Shown: piece after piece, positions 14,301 to 25,739 of the stretch
Numbering within the stretch: the stretch's first letter is position 1
Layout of the letters: each line of letters opens with the position of its first letter
DNA from: Ascaris suum
Lineage: Eukaryota; Nematoda; Chromadorea; Rhabditida; Ascarididae
Direction: 5' to 3'
DNA: 64,000 nucleotides
NCBI GenBank assembly: GCA_013433145.1
Contig: CM024169.1
Coordinates: 2,604,001-2,668,000 of the forward strand
The notes under the pieces: generated by a model
What the model was told of the DNA's origin: nothing
What the model saw: the letters and a program-made list of their open reading frames with translations, nothing else
Databases searched by the model: none
Position numbers and translations under genes: made by a program

Positions 14301-16467
14301 AGAAATGAGAAATATCGTAAAATAGCAAATGCACAACTATTTGCGAAATGTTATCTTCACCAATCAACACAAGTGAAATTCTTCGTGCAAAAACTGCCGT
14401 TAATATAGACGTTTAACGAATTTCATTGCTCACATGAGTTGATACATTTAATGAATGCTAACGTTACGATTATAATCCATGCTATCCACATGAGGAAAAG
14501 CAACGTGAGCAGTATTTTTGCATATATACTTAGCCGACCACCTCTGAAATTACACTTTAATTGTATCAAATAAAATTATAAGCCAACTCTTTGTTGTCTA
14601 GTTAAAAATCAACTAAATATTTCTTATTATAAAAAAAAAGTGATACGATTTACGGCAGTCTGTGTTATAAACTATTTCCTCAGGATCTTAGAGATTAGTT
14701 ACCTGTTAACATTGCGAGTGAACGAGATCTTCATTAGACGTTGCATATAGCGCTTTAGATGAATAAACATCATGAACTCTATGGCAAACGTATGATGAGC
14801 ACTATGATAAATCTTTATTATTCACTGCCGAAGCGATTTTCACTTAGTCCGCCTAGCATGCTATCCTTATTTGATTTTCAGTCTCGCACTGTTCGAAGAC
14901 ATTCACAAAGACCTTATGCGCATTTTTTTTCCTTAAGTTTTAGCGTTGTCCGCTGGCGAAATTACATTAGCGTTTGCACGCTTAGCTCTGACTGTTATTT
15001 CTCACCACCTCCATTTTCATTTTCCTAGCTGCAGCGCAAAAGGACAAATACACATTTGGAATCGTTTACTTCGTGCTAGCAGCTGAAGACGTTGGCCCGC
15101 TTCTTTTCAACGCTCACATGCTTTTCGTGGACAGTTGATCGTTAGCAAACGACTTTGTTTGGCCGCACTTTAACAGGAAAAAACCCAGAGATGAATGTGT
15201 TGGTACGAAAATTGTTTTCACTCAGCCTTCTAATCAGCGGTTGCGCAAAGATGTTTATTTAAAAGCTTATTTAAATTTGCGCAGGAGTTATCAAGCCCGT
15301 AAACTTCCTTTTGCACTGCAGGTACTTTTTACCTGTATCGTAACATTTCTTTTCCCAAGACGAAATAACCATCGATACTTATGTTTGCCCACTTTTGACA
15401 TTGCATTCCTGCCTCATTCAGATTCAATCTTGTAAAAGGAGAACGGTGTACTAGGCGCCTAGACAGTGCCTCATTTCAAATTAACGCTGTGGTTCATAGA
15501 GGTTTTTTTTCGCTGTCGGAAATCTTGAAGCATGAATATTATTAAAATGGAAGTAAGGACTTTTCAGAATATACAATGGTAGAACTTTTCAGAATAGGCG
15601 TACATTGTGGAAAGCAAGCTTTACGGTAATGTTGGAGACTCTTTGCGGCGCAATGCGAGGGATGCAATGTAGATTTCGTCAACGAGAAGAAATGCATTGC
15701 CCAGTGAAAACGTCAATCAACCATAACATCTCCATCACCTCTCTAGTCAACTGTAAAGGGCAGTTTGAGTACCACTGATGAAGAATCATCCATTTGGTGT
15801 TTGATGTGCATAGACGATTTCTCATGACAAACATTATGTAGTCACAAATCTGCTTAGTATTCCACATGATGAAGACTTTCTTGGAGTAAGTGTAAATCGC
15901 AGCTAGCCGCAAAGATCCCAGCAATATAATATTCTGCACGTTCTCCGATTCTCCGAAAGATCGTTTCTACATAGGACATGCGGAATCACATCCAACACAT
16001 TCTTCGAGGCGCATCACTACAAATTCGCTGCGACACAGAGAGGTGGTCCACAAGTCTTACTTTGAATTTAGCCTTTTACTTCTAATTTTACTTCTAATTC
16101 ACTTCAGTAAATAACCCCTTTTTCAACTTTGGTTATTAAGCGGCGGACGACATTAAAAGCCTCAGTGCAAACATTTCAACGAATATTTGGCGAATTTTAA
16201 CATCCAGCGCGTCGACAAAAAAAAAACCCAGTCGACTTGGAAAGAAATTAACTGAAAAAGTGAGAACTTGCCAAGAGGAAATATAACTGCTTGAGAGTAA
16301 TTCCATGTTCCGTGCGGAGTGGTTCAACAAGAAAACATTCCAATTAAGAGGAGTTAAAGTGATTGAATAGTATCTTTACACCCAAATCGCTGGGAATTTT
16401 CGAGTAGGTGTGTGTGTCTGCAAACCTGACGCATTTTTTTCCCCTTCTGTAACCGGGTCACTTCTGT

Positions 16468-16473
16468 TTTATT
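16468..16473 (-). terminator. Poly(A) signal AATAAA
   Basis: Minus-strand AATAAA just after the stop codon of the 16479-16823 exon. Confidence 0.5.
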
Positions 16474-16478
16474 TGAGA

Positions 16479-16823
16479 TCACGACTTGCACAAGTCCCGT
16501 GTTCCATGACGATTTTCGCACTTTACTTCCGGAGGTGCTATAAAATACTTCTGCTTCTGCATTCCTTCACGCACCTCATCTTTTTGACATTTTTTAGCAC
16601 ATTTCATACACTGCACAAGGTAATTTGCAGGACACCTTGAGAGTGCATGTCGACTTGCTGTCCTGGAACAAGCCATAGAAGGTATCGCTGGGCCGCCAAC
16701 CGCTGAAGACATTTTGTAATCGTTTTCTTCAGGAGGGCTTTCCATGCGTGAACGTGGAAACTTATATGCGTAATCAGTGATTGGCTGACCTATTTCTCCA
16801 ACAGTAAGGGAATTCGAACGAGG
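16479..16823 (-). CDS. Terminal exon of a cysteine-containing protein with its own poly(A) signal
   Basis: The minus strand is open for 114 codons plus the stop. It reads SLTVGEIGQPITDYAYKFPR, then MESPPEENDYKMSSAVGG (an in-frame ATG is at 16745), then a cysteine-rich tail with CPANYLVQCMKCAKKC and ending GTRDLCKS. A possible acceptor (ctgcagtag) precedes it at 16824. AATAAA lies on the minus strand at 16473-16468, five bases past the TGA, a strong sign of a genuine 3' end. If the ATG is the start, the gene could be intronless. Upstream minus-strand DNA (16953-17213) is also open and may hold earlier exons. The eight cysteines hint at disulphides or metal binding; the family is unknown. Confidence 0.5.
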   Translation of the reverse strand, partial: PRSNSLTVGEIGQPITDYAYKFPRSRMESPPEENDYKMSSAVGGPAIPSMACSRTASRHALSRCPANYLVQCMKCAKKCQKDEVREGMQKQKYFIAPPEVKCENRHGTRDLCKS

Positions 16824-16952
16824 CTACTGCAGGTTACACTGAGCGATCAAAGCGTTTGCTTCAATCGGCAACATTTGGCCGCATTCATTTCACCACATAG
16901 TTTCTCTAATTATTTCAAAGTGGACGCTGACGTGTTCACTAGTAAAAAAGCT

Positions 16953-17213
16953 TTAGGCAAGGTACGGAGCAGGGGTCAGCAGCAGGTAGCTTGTTACAAG
17001 CGCGTCGATAATCCCATCTCCTCGAGCAGCCTCACTGGAAAGATCGACAAAGAACCTTTTGAAAAGAAATTTACTAACTAAATCTATCAGCGCAATCAAA
17101 CTATCTGCACCGAAATGTTTAAATTTTAAATCACCAGCAACAACCCCTGCCAACCCTGCCATCCCTGCCATATACAGCCCTGTTGCGGCTGCGCGTGAAT
17201 GCAAGGAAAACAA
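16953..17213 (-). CDS. Open frame with short tandem 9-base repeats, possible upstream exon
   Basis: The frame is open for 87 codons and holds GDLKFKHFGADSLIALIDLV and SEAARGDGIIDALVTSYLLL. A long pyrimidine tract ending gcgcag gives a strong acceptor near 17187. Just after it three imperfect copies of GGCAGGGTT encode a Met/Ala/Gly run. A T|GAG start near 17030 with a GTAACA donor would join the downstream exon in phase 0. That join is conjecture, and all three minus frames are open in parts. Confidence 0.25.
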   Translation of the reverse strand: MFSLHSRAAATGLYMAGMAGLAGVVAGDLKFKHFGADSLIALIDLVSKFLFKRFFVDLSSEAARGDGIIDALVTSYLLLTPAPYLA

Positions 17214-17779
17214 AAAAGTTGCTCATTGGCCAATAGACGTGTAGCTCATGAAAATAGCAAAGTTGCACATCCAATTAGCGCTCAAAGAAGTGACGGGCCG
17301 AGGTTGCTACAGGTATCAACTGCGTCATCGAAAAGACTTTATAAATGCACCCCAAAGGTTCGGCGACTCTTAAAACAAATGTGACTTCGTTTTTTATGGC
17401 CGTATCCCGTCGTCCATCGATCATAGTGTATCATGAGCGTAAGTTGCGTCTTTCGACAATAACAGCCTAGCGTAACGTCGTTTTAACTGTTGACGTTGAA
17501 ATGGTCTTTGTGCAATAGTTGCTTCGCATACAAAGCCACCTACTTTTTTCTCTTGAACCTTTTTAGGCGTCAAAGTTTGCTGCTGTACATGTGCGCGTGC
17601 ACATTGTCGTTGTTACTGTATGTAACATTGGGCGTCTTGTTTGTGATGGTGTGCGCTGTCGATATTAGGATAGGCGGATGATCGTGCGTTTGTTATGTGC
17701 GTGTTTACCGCCATTTTTTTAATGACTAAGTATCATAATGGAAGTTTAACTACCCAAGTTTGAGGTGTGGTTGAAAAGA

Positions 17780-18010
17780 CAGCGCCAAGGTGCAAACAAG
17801 AGGTGTCTGCATGGCTTCTAAGTCGTTAGGATTGAAAGACGAGTCACCTCAACAATATGCAGCATGTTATTGCGTAAATGGCAGAGGCGAGAGGCCGTCA
17901 TTGATGCACGAAGGAGCCGAAGACGAGCAGCAGCACGACTGGCATCGAACAAAGTGATACAGGTCTTGTTTTCGAAAGGATTTTGTCTTGTTTTATTCAC
18001 CCTCACTGCT
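17780..18010. other. GC-richer block, open in all plus frames
   Basis: Between about 17820 and 18000 all three plus frames and one minus frame are open. One plus frame is strikingly arginine-rich (LLRKWQRREAVIDARRSRRR). No splice pair decides between them, so I do not call a gene. Confidence 0.25.
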
Positions 18011-18422
18011 TGTTAGCGGAACTTTGGTGTAATGAAGACCTGTTGACCTCCCTATCAAGGGATCAATATGAGCTCAGAAATTTTGCCGAATGCGATACAC
18101 TTCTAAAGAAGTACTGACTTTCGCGGTAAGAATGCGGTACAGAAAATTCAAGCGAACAGAAGTAACAATACAGGCTTCTATATGAAGCATATCAGAGTAT
18201 TATGCAATGACATTGCGTAAATTTCAACGGTGTCGGCTTGTTTATCCACGTCAGCCACAACATTACCACCAGCATGACTGTTGGTGCCAAGCAATCGCAA
18301 GGAGGTTTGAATTTTCGAAGAGCGAGTAAGTCATAGAACCCACGCACGAGAACAAACGAGGTTTCTGTAATAACCTAAACATTGGGTTTCATGTCCTGTA
18401 ATAAAAAATTCAAGAGGCCTTT

Positions 18423-19040
18423 TCAGGGTGCTTCGCATACCCAACAGTTTAGAGTCCTCTTCAAAGGTTCATTTGAACTTCTTCCACTACCAGTGAGGTG
18501 GTCTGAAGACACAATACGACAACTGTTCTCTTTGCCTTTCGGAACATTTCTCCTATTTTCCTCCACCCATCGGCTGTTCATCAATAAAGCTGCCATACTT
18601 GGCGATAACAATGTCAACCATAGTGTATCTACTGAATGCGTCTATCTTCCGCTTTTCGCCCCGCTTATGCAGCTCATTCGACAAGTGCGAAGGGCACAAA
18701 AGCGCGCCATTGAATCTTGCAAATCCTGTAGCGATTTGCACTGACGCTAAACATGTGAACTATACTGAGAGTTGTTGAACACGACTTTGACGAGAACTCT
18801 TCCGCCATTTCCTTCATTGCTCATTCGAAATATTTCCCTGGCAGACCATCGACCGGAACTCATTAGGGGTAGTCTTCATTATCCTTGGGTCAGCTATATC
18901 CGCTCTTGGAGTAGCGACGCCGAGTTTCCTATCTAGGATGCAGTTCTTTGGAGGTGAGGGGTACGAGGTGCTCCTCTTGCAGGTGCTCCTATCACGCCAC
19001 CTATTGAAGGTTTGAGACCCTCCTTGACGCACTCACTTGC
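18423..19040 (-). pseudogene. Block of overlapping protein-like frames, possible decayed gene or unresolved exons
   Basis: On the minus strand one frame reads QCKSLQDLQDSMARFCALRT, meets a TAG at about 18628, then continues in the same frame for 68 codons (VEENRRNVPKGKENSCRIVS) to the stop at 18423. Upstream a second frame (18814-19032) reads CILDRKLGVATPRADIADPR after a pyrimidine-rich acceptor, and a third begins at ATG 19040. A single in-frame stop inside an otherwise open stretch suggests a pseudogene, or an intron I could not place. The plus strand has its own 120-codon frame (18382-18744). No family is recognised. Confidence 0.25.
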
Positions 19041-19900
19041 CATTTTGCTGTGTTTAAAATCGTTTGAAACACCGCCCCGTGCGTTTCATTAGCCTTTGCT
19101 GTAACCTGCTATCGCATCAATACCTTCCTAGGCTCACAGGTTTTATAAGCCGCCGTTTTCAAAAGTCAGCCTCAAAGAAAATCAAATAGATTAGCGAATC
19201 GACCATTCAGGGTGGCAGCAGATAGCGAAATGCAATGGTCATTCAAACTAGAGCTAGGAAAGAGCATCTAAGAGCTGATGCCGGAAAGTCCTACAGGTTC
19301 CGCTGGATTGTTCCGCTCCAAGCAACAATCTCCAGCTTTGGGGAGCTCCCAGGACTGCTTTTCGCTCAGTAGCTAAAAATGCAACACTTGAAGGAGCTTG
19401 AGCGCTACTAATTTTAAGCTGCAACAGAATACTCTGGTCGCATTGTTCGGATTTGCATTGATTGCCAAATGGACGTTTATCGGGGTGTATTCACTTCCCA
19501 GATTCAGTGCCAACTGCGAACGGTTGCTTGAGGCACCGATAAACGGTCCTTGGTTTTTATGGAATCCATGCTGTTGAATCAGTAGTTGGTGAGGTAGGTG
19601 GGTATACTCTGCGTAGGATGCTAAATAAAGTGCAGAAATTCGTAAGTGTGGGTATCAAAACTAAAGATTTGCATAACTAATCAAGAACTTAACAGTTCAC
19701 TATAGGCCTGAATTTTTGCAACTTTTTCCGCTAGATGCGACCTCTTCAAATTTCACACCCTTATCGATCCTTAGATCGGCTCTGAAAAGTACACATATAA
19801 GTTGCAGAAATGTGCAAATGCAGCCAGATGAGCAAAAGAATAACTGAGATCAGAGTGTGTTTTACACTGTAACGGAAATATGCATAAAACGCCTCACCTT

Positions 19901-20098
19901 CTAGAAACGAAGATTTCCGGCCTTAGTGTTGGTATCGACATTTGCGTGGTCCTCTCGTTTGTCGAATTCTACAAACCAAATGTGAAAATTTGCTGAAGGT
20001 TTTGTTGGTTGTCTTGCCTGATAAGGAAAGTCCAACCTAAGAGCCCAACCTAATGATGGCTGCATAGCTGTTACGCTTTTGGATTCGTCTTTAGCCAT
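19901..20098 (-). CDS. Possible small ORF, 65 residues
   Basis: It starts at ATG in a good context (gctgaaATGG) and reads MAKDESKSVTAMQPSLGWAL and then FHIWFVEFDKREDHANVDTN, ending at TAG. A GTGAGG donor follows just past the stop, and another frame is open across it, so this may be part of a spliced exon. No domain is recognised. The flanks, 19.05-19.9 kb and 20.1-21.6 kb, hold nothing I can support. Confidence 0.25.
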   Translation of the reverse strand: MAKDESKSVTAMQPSLGWALRLDFPYQARQPTKPSANFHIWFVEFDKREDHANVDTNTKAGNLRF

Positions 20099-21601
20099 TT
20101 CAGCCGACTACCGCCCAATGGTCACTGCTTTATGAATATTCTTACCCTGAGCATTCCTTATGTTTCGCTTCATTGAGCCAAATAGGAACTTTTTTTTTCA
20201 AAAAGGCTCCCATGCAGAGCGTACATACCAACAGAGAAAAAGGCAGCACAAGTGGTCAATTCATGGTTGTTGATGTCTTCCCTCAGAAAGTCAACTGAAC
20301 ATTAGAAACAAACGAAACATGATAACAAAATAAACGAATAAAAGCGGGCTTCATTTGATTGTGTATTCATGCGGACTCATACAGCGTTGTTTGGGAGATA
20401 GTTTTGGTCAAAATGGATAATCACCATCTTCCTTCATTTGATACGCTTGAAAATAGGTAGTTAATATCGCAACCGTCATTTATCGCTTTCTAGAGGACAT
20501 AGTGCACGGAGAGCTAAGTCGGATATCGTTACTCTGACATATATGTAGCGTTAGGCTTTTTACATTTTTCTCGGCACTAATGCCACCGCATATATCGGCG
20601 CATGGGTGCTTCCTTTACGCTTTAACTGAACAGCATTTGAAAGATGAATGTATGACAGGTGATTCAAGAGTCAATGCATTTAAATGGAATTTATGAAACA
20701 CATTGGTGCCGACGATCGCATTCCGAAAAGAAAGCTGTTGTACGTTTGGGAGGAGACGGGGAAAGATGTCGGAGAAACAACAAGATGTTAGATTGACATG
20801 ACATTATGTACGCACTCGGAATGAATAGAAAGCTATGTGTATCGCGTTATGCATGTATTAAATTTTCCACACTCTGCAATTGAGGGTAAATATTTCTTTA
20901 ACCTTACCGCAGTATTTCCAGGATGATGAATTATAGTACGACCTTTCAGCATATCATCTGAAAGTGGAAGGAGTCTTAAGTTTTAGACGTTTTATCTTAG
21001 TGATGGCTGGCGTCTCCTAACGTAAATGCATAGCGATGGCTAAATAGTTAGAGATTTTATTGATAAAAGAATGAAATATTCGGCTTCTAGAGTCAGCTGC
21101 ATCGAAGTTACTAACAGAAATTAGGACAAATTTTTATCACATCACGTTATGAGAATGCAACGCGTTGAACGATCAGCGGCTTCTATCGATGAATCCTTCT
21201 TAGCATATCCCTTTGATAGATCATTTTCTGCTTCGTTCTCAGCTGAGCATCTTATTTCGGAAGTTCACACCTCAATGCCACAATTTCCAGCTCATCTGTT
21301 GATAACATCATAAAGGCTGATAAGGTTAACCTGGTAGGCAGAATTGTCAGAGGTTACAAATTTTCATGGACTTAAGCTATAGTTTGTGTCTGCTGTGCCG
21401 ATAAAGTGACCAGGACAAGAGAGGATGAGTTGATGTGTGCAGTTGTCACGAACAAATCCTTATTTTCTTGATGAATTTTTTATCTCGCCACTCGATGAGT
21501 AGATAAGAATTACTGAGATCAGATTTAGCCATTCTTAGTTGCTCTTCAGCTGGAGATCGTATAGTGAGCTTTCTGCCGCCTAAGACGCAGTTTCGATCGT
21601 A

Positions 21602-21937
21602 CTAACTGCTACGATAATGTGACAGATGACTGAGTTCGGGCTTGCCGGATTGGCTTGTGCTTCCTAGACCGCAAAAATGGGGCACTACTGATTTTTGCTG
21701 AGGCATAAGCGTGGCAAAAAGCTCGCAACTTAAGCAACTAGTTGTGAACATCTTATCCCGATGACCATAGCGGCTAAAAGAGTTTTCAGATGGGGATGGA
21801 AGTTCGCCAAAAGAATGCTGGGGTTCAGATTGTCGAGGAGCGCCGAAATTCACTTTTTGCGATGGTTTCATGATGTTATGAAACACTGCATCCCATTTTT
21901 CGGGATCAATCGATTTTGAAACTCTTCTCGAAATCAT
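21602..21937 (-). CDS. ORF of 111 residues, hydrophilic, unknown
   Basis: It begins at a true ATG (MISRRVSKSIDPEKWDAVFH) and runs to TAG with an even, codon-like composition. It is rich in Ser, Pro, Gln and His (APRQSEPQHSFGELPSPSEN; CGLGSTSQSGKPELSHLSHY). There is no membrane segment or signal peptide, so it is probably a disordered intracellular tail or a small soluble protein. The frame stays open eight codons upstream of the ATG, so it could be the last exon of a longer minus-strand gene. No other strand or frame reads as well here. Confidence 0.4.
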   Translation of the reverse strand: MISRRVSKSIDPEKWDAVFHNIMKPSQKVNFGAPRQSEPQHSFGELPSPSENSFSRYGHRDKMFTTSCLSCELFATLMPQQKSVVPHFCGLGSTSQSGKPELSHLSHYRSS

Positions 21938-22256
21938 CTTAGATGAAGCTTTTGAGCTTAATCAAGCAAGAATGATATCCCAAACATATCTGAATGTAAA
22001 CAAACCGTTTAGTTGAAATGACTGTGCGAAGATATGAGCGTTTGAAAGGATCAACAATGCCGAGAATGCATTTGCCCATTGAAATGGCTGAAATTTTATC
22101 TTACTCTGAATGAGGGATGGATATATCTCCCGTCATAGCATTAATGAGTTTGGAGACGTAGAAGATGAAATCTTTAAATATAAGCTTTTTTTTGCTTAGA
22201 TGTATCGTACACAACTATGATTCTTGTCGAAAAAATGAGGTGTTGCGCGTAATTTA

Positions 22257-22303
22257 CCGATCTTCATTACCCGCAACAACCTATTGCGGGTAATGAAGAT
22301 CGG
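22257..22303. repeat. Perfect 20-bp inverted repeat with 7-base loop
   Basis: The left arm 22257-22276 (ccgatcttcattacccgcaa) is the exact reverse complement of the right arm 22284-22303. The loop is caaccta. The match stops at both outer ends. Confidence 0.97.
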
Positions 22304-22509
22304 CAAGTTTTGCTACGTTCAGAATAGGCCAAGCCGGGATATAGACAAGTACCAGAAACCATTGATGCTTTCGTTTTAGGCATAAAATATTTTATTAGCT
22401 TCTTAGTGTAATCAGTGTCGCTTCGAAAGCCAACAACGCAAAACACAAAGATCTCTAAATTTCCGCACTCATTTTGAGGCCTAGGCAGCATTCTTATCTG
22501 AATTTTCAC
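22267..22509 (-). CDS. Open frame ending inside the perfect hairpin, possible truncated exon
   Basis: Eighty codons from a GTG read ECGNLEIFVFCVVGFRSDTD, then YTKKLIKYFMPKTKASM and CLYPGLAYSERSKTCRSS. An in-frame ATG is at 22491. The last dozen codons and the stop are encoded by the inverted repeat at 22257-22303, so the C-terminus was probably created or replaced by that rearrangement. No family is recognised. Confidence 0.25.
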   Translation of the reverse strand: MKIQIRMLPRPQNECGNLEIFVFCVVGFRSDTDYTKKLIKYFMPKTKASMVSGTCLYPGLAYSERSKTCRSSLPAIGCCG

Positions 22510-23870
22510 TTAAATGGAAAACAATAATAGGCTAATTCTTTTCCACAACCGTTGCATCTGTACCCTCGATGCATTGTAAAATATACCGCTGAATACCATT
22601 GAGTTCGTCTCCACAGATGCGCTTATAAGACAAGCGGATATTATTACTTCTTAGGTCTATACATGAGCCTGTTGTCTCATACGGATGTACATTCCTACCG
22701 CTAGACGAATACTTTGCCAGTGAAGAAAATTCTTAAACACATAATAAACCAATAGCAGAGTGGAAAGCGTCAAAACTAGTAACATGCAGGAAACCTATAT
22801 TTCCCAACAATTTGATTTTTGATTTAAATTCTTCAGAGATTCATTAACTATTGTTTCATATTATGTTCATGATTTAGCTTCCATGGCACGAAGGAGCACT
22901 GCTACACGTCACTGCACCATAACATGGTCACCGTTGATTTGGAAGAATTTTCGCTTTCGAGTGCGTTATTGGAACAGCACTGAACAAGTTAGAAACTGCT
23001 CATTATATTCGTTTATTCTGTGCCTTCTTGAGATCCAGCAAGAGAAATTTTACTCCAATATTTTCCACACCTGCAGCTTTTTTATCGCAATAGACCAAAG
23101 CTTTACGAACGCTCACTCAACGAATCACTAATACCACCCTAGTGACTTAAATACTCATCATAACTGCCTAAAACCTTTCCAGATGGTTCTATTCCTGCGC
23201 CTAGATATACTTATTGCGACTACAATATGGCATACGATGGTCAATGTGTCGCTAAAAAAAACGCATAAATGCGGAAGTGCTTCGTTTTTACGATAATAAA
23301 ATTTAAGGTGGTATTCTGTGGCTGTTTTTCTACGCTTTTATAAATTTACCCTCCAAAAATGCGTTAATGCCGCATTTCTGTTGTCCGCGTATTAATGAAT
23401 GTCTATTTGCTTCATATTTTCATCTTTTGCTGCATTGGAAGTGAATATGAAATTGACAAGATGGTCTCGTATGTCATCACCCACACTTCCCCATTACCAT
23501 CAACTTGAGTAATGAGCACCTGAAAGTGCCAAAAAGTCTGCGCACATTTCTCGCCGATGGGATTTTTAATTTATGGCGAAATGCAAGCAAAATTTTGGTG
23601 GATGATTGGTGTTCGTAATCGAATCAGCTCAGTTATCAAGGCACGTTCCTAGACAATTTCTTTATATGTGCATAGCACGTGAAATCGATCGGTGAGATGA
23701 TCCAAAGGCAATTTTATATACCATGCCATTTTCTCTGACATGCTTCTTTGGTTGTTTCAATTAACGGCAGTCAATTATACCAGTGTGGAAAACTTTTAAA
23801 GCACCCGAAGTAAAATGTATTAAAGTGCGCCACCTGGTTTTAAAAAAACTCATATGCATCTCTCTTACAG

Positions 23871-24001
23871 ATGCACCAGTAAAAGAGGCGTACGTCTTTA
23901 TGTCTGAGCAACAAGTCAGTAATGGTATTGGGTGTGGAAGAAAAGAGGTTAATAGAGAAATATTTGCAGCAGGAAGTGCTACTCCTTCTAAAGTAGTTTA
24001 G
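23871..24001 (+). CDS. Possible terminal exon of 43 codons
   Basis: After a strong acceptor (gcatctctcttacag) the frame reads APVKEAYVFMSEQQVSNGIG, then CGRKEVNREIFAAGSATPSK and TAG. The same frame is open upstream of the acceptor, so the exon could be longer. No family is recognised. Confidence 0.3.
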
Positions 24002-24800
24002 GATTTTGGACAATGATCAGGAAAGGTCGGTTTATTGCATGTTCAGACAATTGAAAATATTCGGTAACATGTGATATATTGCCGATGAAATGCAATATCA
24101 AATGGACAGAGAGGCGAGGCGAGGGACGTCCATATACGATCACTCCTTCGATTGATAAATCATAACGGCAAACCAACCATTCGGCGAAAGTAGAAAATCT
24201 TAAAATGAAGTTCTATTGTACTTCGAAATTCTTAAGCAGTCATAATTTCAGACTTATGGAAAAGATTTTGCAAGATGAGGCACCCATTCCCAAAGAAAAA
24301 TAAGAATTCAAAGTGCGATATATTCCCAATGAGATTCAAAGTTTGCAAGACAACCACTATATAAGTAGAATTCAAAAATGCGCTTCTTGAGCAAAGTCAA
24401 CCGACAAAAATATTTGCATATGCTAATTACAGGTGAATTATTACTTTCTATAATTTGCAAAGGAAGTTTTGGCTGCGATAAACTGAAGCTTGAGAACTAG
24501 AGCACATTACAGTAATAAACTTCGTCGGTGAAAATTTTCTGGGCTGTGTACTGAAAGTATAGACGAAAGACCGGCATAGGTGCATGTATGTATGCAGAGG
24601 CAAAATATGGCTGGAAATTCTTTTGAAACGAACTGCAAGAAACTCAAAGAAATATAGAATGAACGGTATTCAATAATATGGTTGCCTAAAGTATTCAGTT
24701 ATTTCGAATGAATATGAATGAATTTTTGTTTATAGCGGCTTATTGATACAAATTTTCTGGATATTTTGTTCAACGACTAGTCACTCAGAGTTTCTTGCAG

Positions 24801-25360
24801 CGAACAATGCTGCATGTATCTTTGAATCCATTTTATACATTATCCTTGCATTCATGTGTAAAAAGGAGAGGTGCTTTTGAAATTAAACGCTCATCAATGC
24901 GATCGCAGTGTTCCAGAGCATTATTCAAAGTTCGAGGTGAGTGGATGACGAGAATTGCATGTTTGAGGGTGGATTCAAAGCATTGTAAGGTCGGGGGGTG
25001 CAGCTCATATCTGTATATCAAGTGGTAGTATTTTGGTCGGTCTCCTACGCTCTGACTTACGCAATGAAACCCGAACAATTCCCATATAGAGCATTCCCGA
25101 TGTTTGTACCTTCACTTCTTCTCCCTTTCGTTAAAGTGCTAAACGAGCATGAATTTCTGCTCAAAGGCTCTCGGCTTAATGTGGTCAGTGAGCATAAATT
25201 TCTACGCACACCCCCCCCCCCCTCGGATCTACTTAACCTCCAGTCCCCATGTTGACGTGTGTTTCTTCGGAGCCATCGAGAACGCGTCGTTGAAGCGATA
25301 TGAATCGATCTGCGCGTCTAGATAATTGGCAGTGCATTTAGCGCCGATGAGTATGAAAAG
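24801..25360 (+). CDS. Internal exon with strong splice sites, plus a 19-base candidate microexon (24801-24936, 25342-25360)
   Basis: Exon 24801-24936 lies between a strong acceptor (agagtttcttgcag) and a strong donor (TTCGAG|GTGAGT) and is open in one frame: MLHVSLNPFYTLSLHSCVKR, then RGAFEIKRSSMRSQCSRALF. It ends in phase 1. A 19-base piece at 25342-25360 between gcatttag and GTAATC continues the phase as APMSMK. The peptide has several paired basic residues, as in processed secreted precursors, but that is only a resemblance. The opposite strand is also open. Confidence 0.35.
25211..25222. repeat. Poly-C run of 12
   Basis: Twelve consecutive cytosines in an otherwise AT-rich segment. Confidence 0.95.
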
Positions 25361-25739
25361 GTAATCGTTGTGTGGAATTTGAGCGATTATTAAATCAATC
25401 CAATGATTACGGTAATCTGAAAATTGACTGTTTGTCGTTTGGCGGTCTGTTCAAAAAAGGTCGCCCTCTGCATAAGCGGCGTCCATCGAATTGCAATTGT
25501 TATGATTGAATCGACGGTGAAAAGTTGCGCCGAACAGCTTGAGCACATCAATTTAGAGCGTTGAACGTAGAGGACAGAGAACATTGCGAATATACGGATC
25601 ACATCGATTGAAGAGGATTTGATGAGAATCGTGAAGAGAGCGCATGACGCCAAAGGCGACACATAATTGGACAACGATTGTCGTCTTATAGACCATAATA
25701 AAGACGATCAAGCACGTTGTTGAGAGAAAAAATTAAAGG

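Noticed and set aside
17571..17621. Short exon-like piece between ttttag and GTATGT
   Set aside because: It is open in more than one frame and no neighbouring exon matches its phase.
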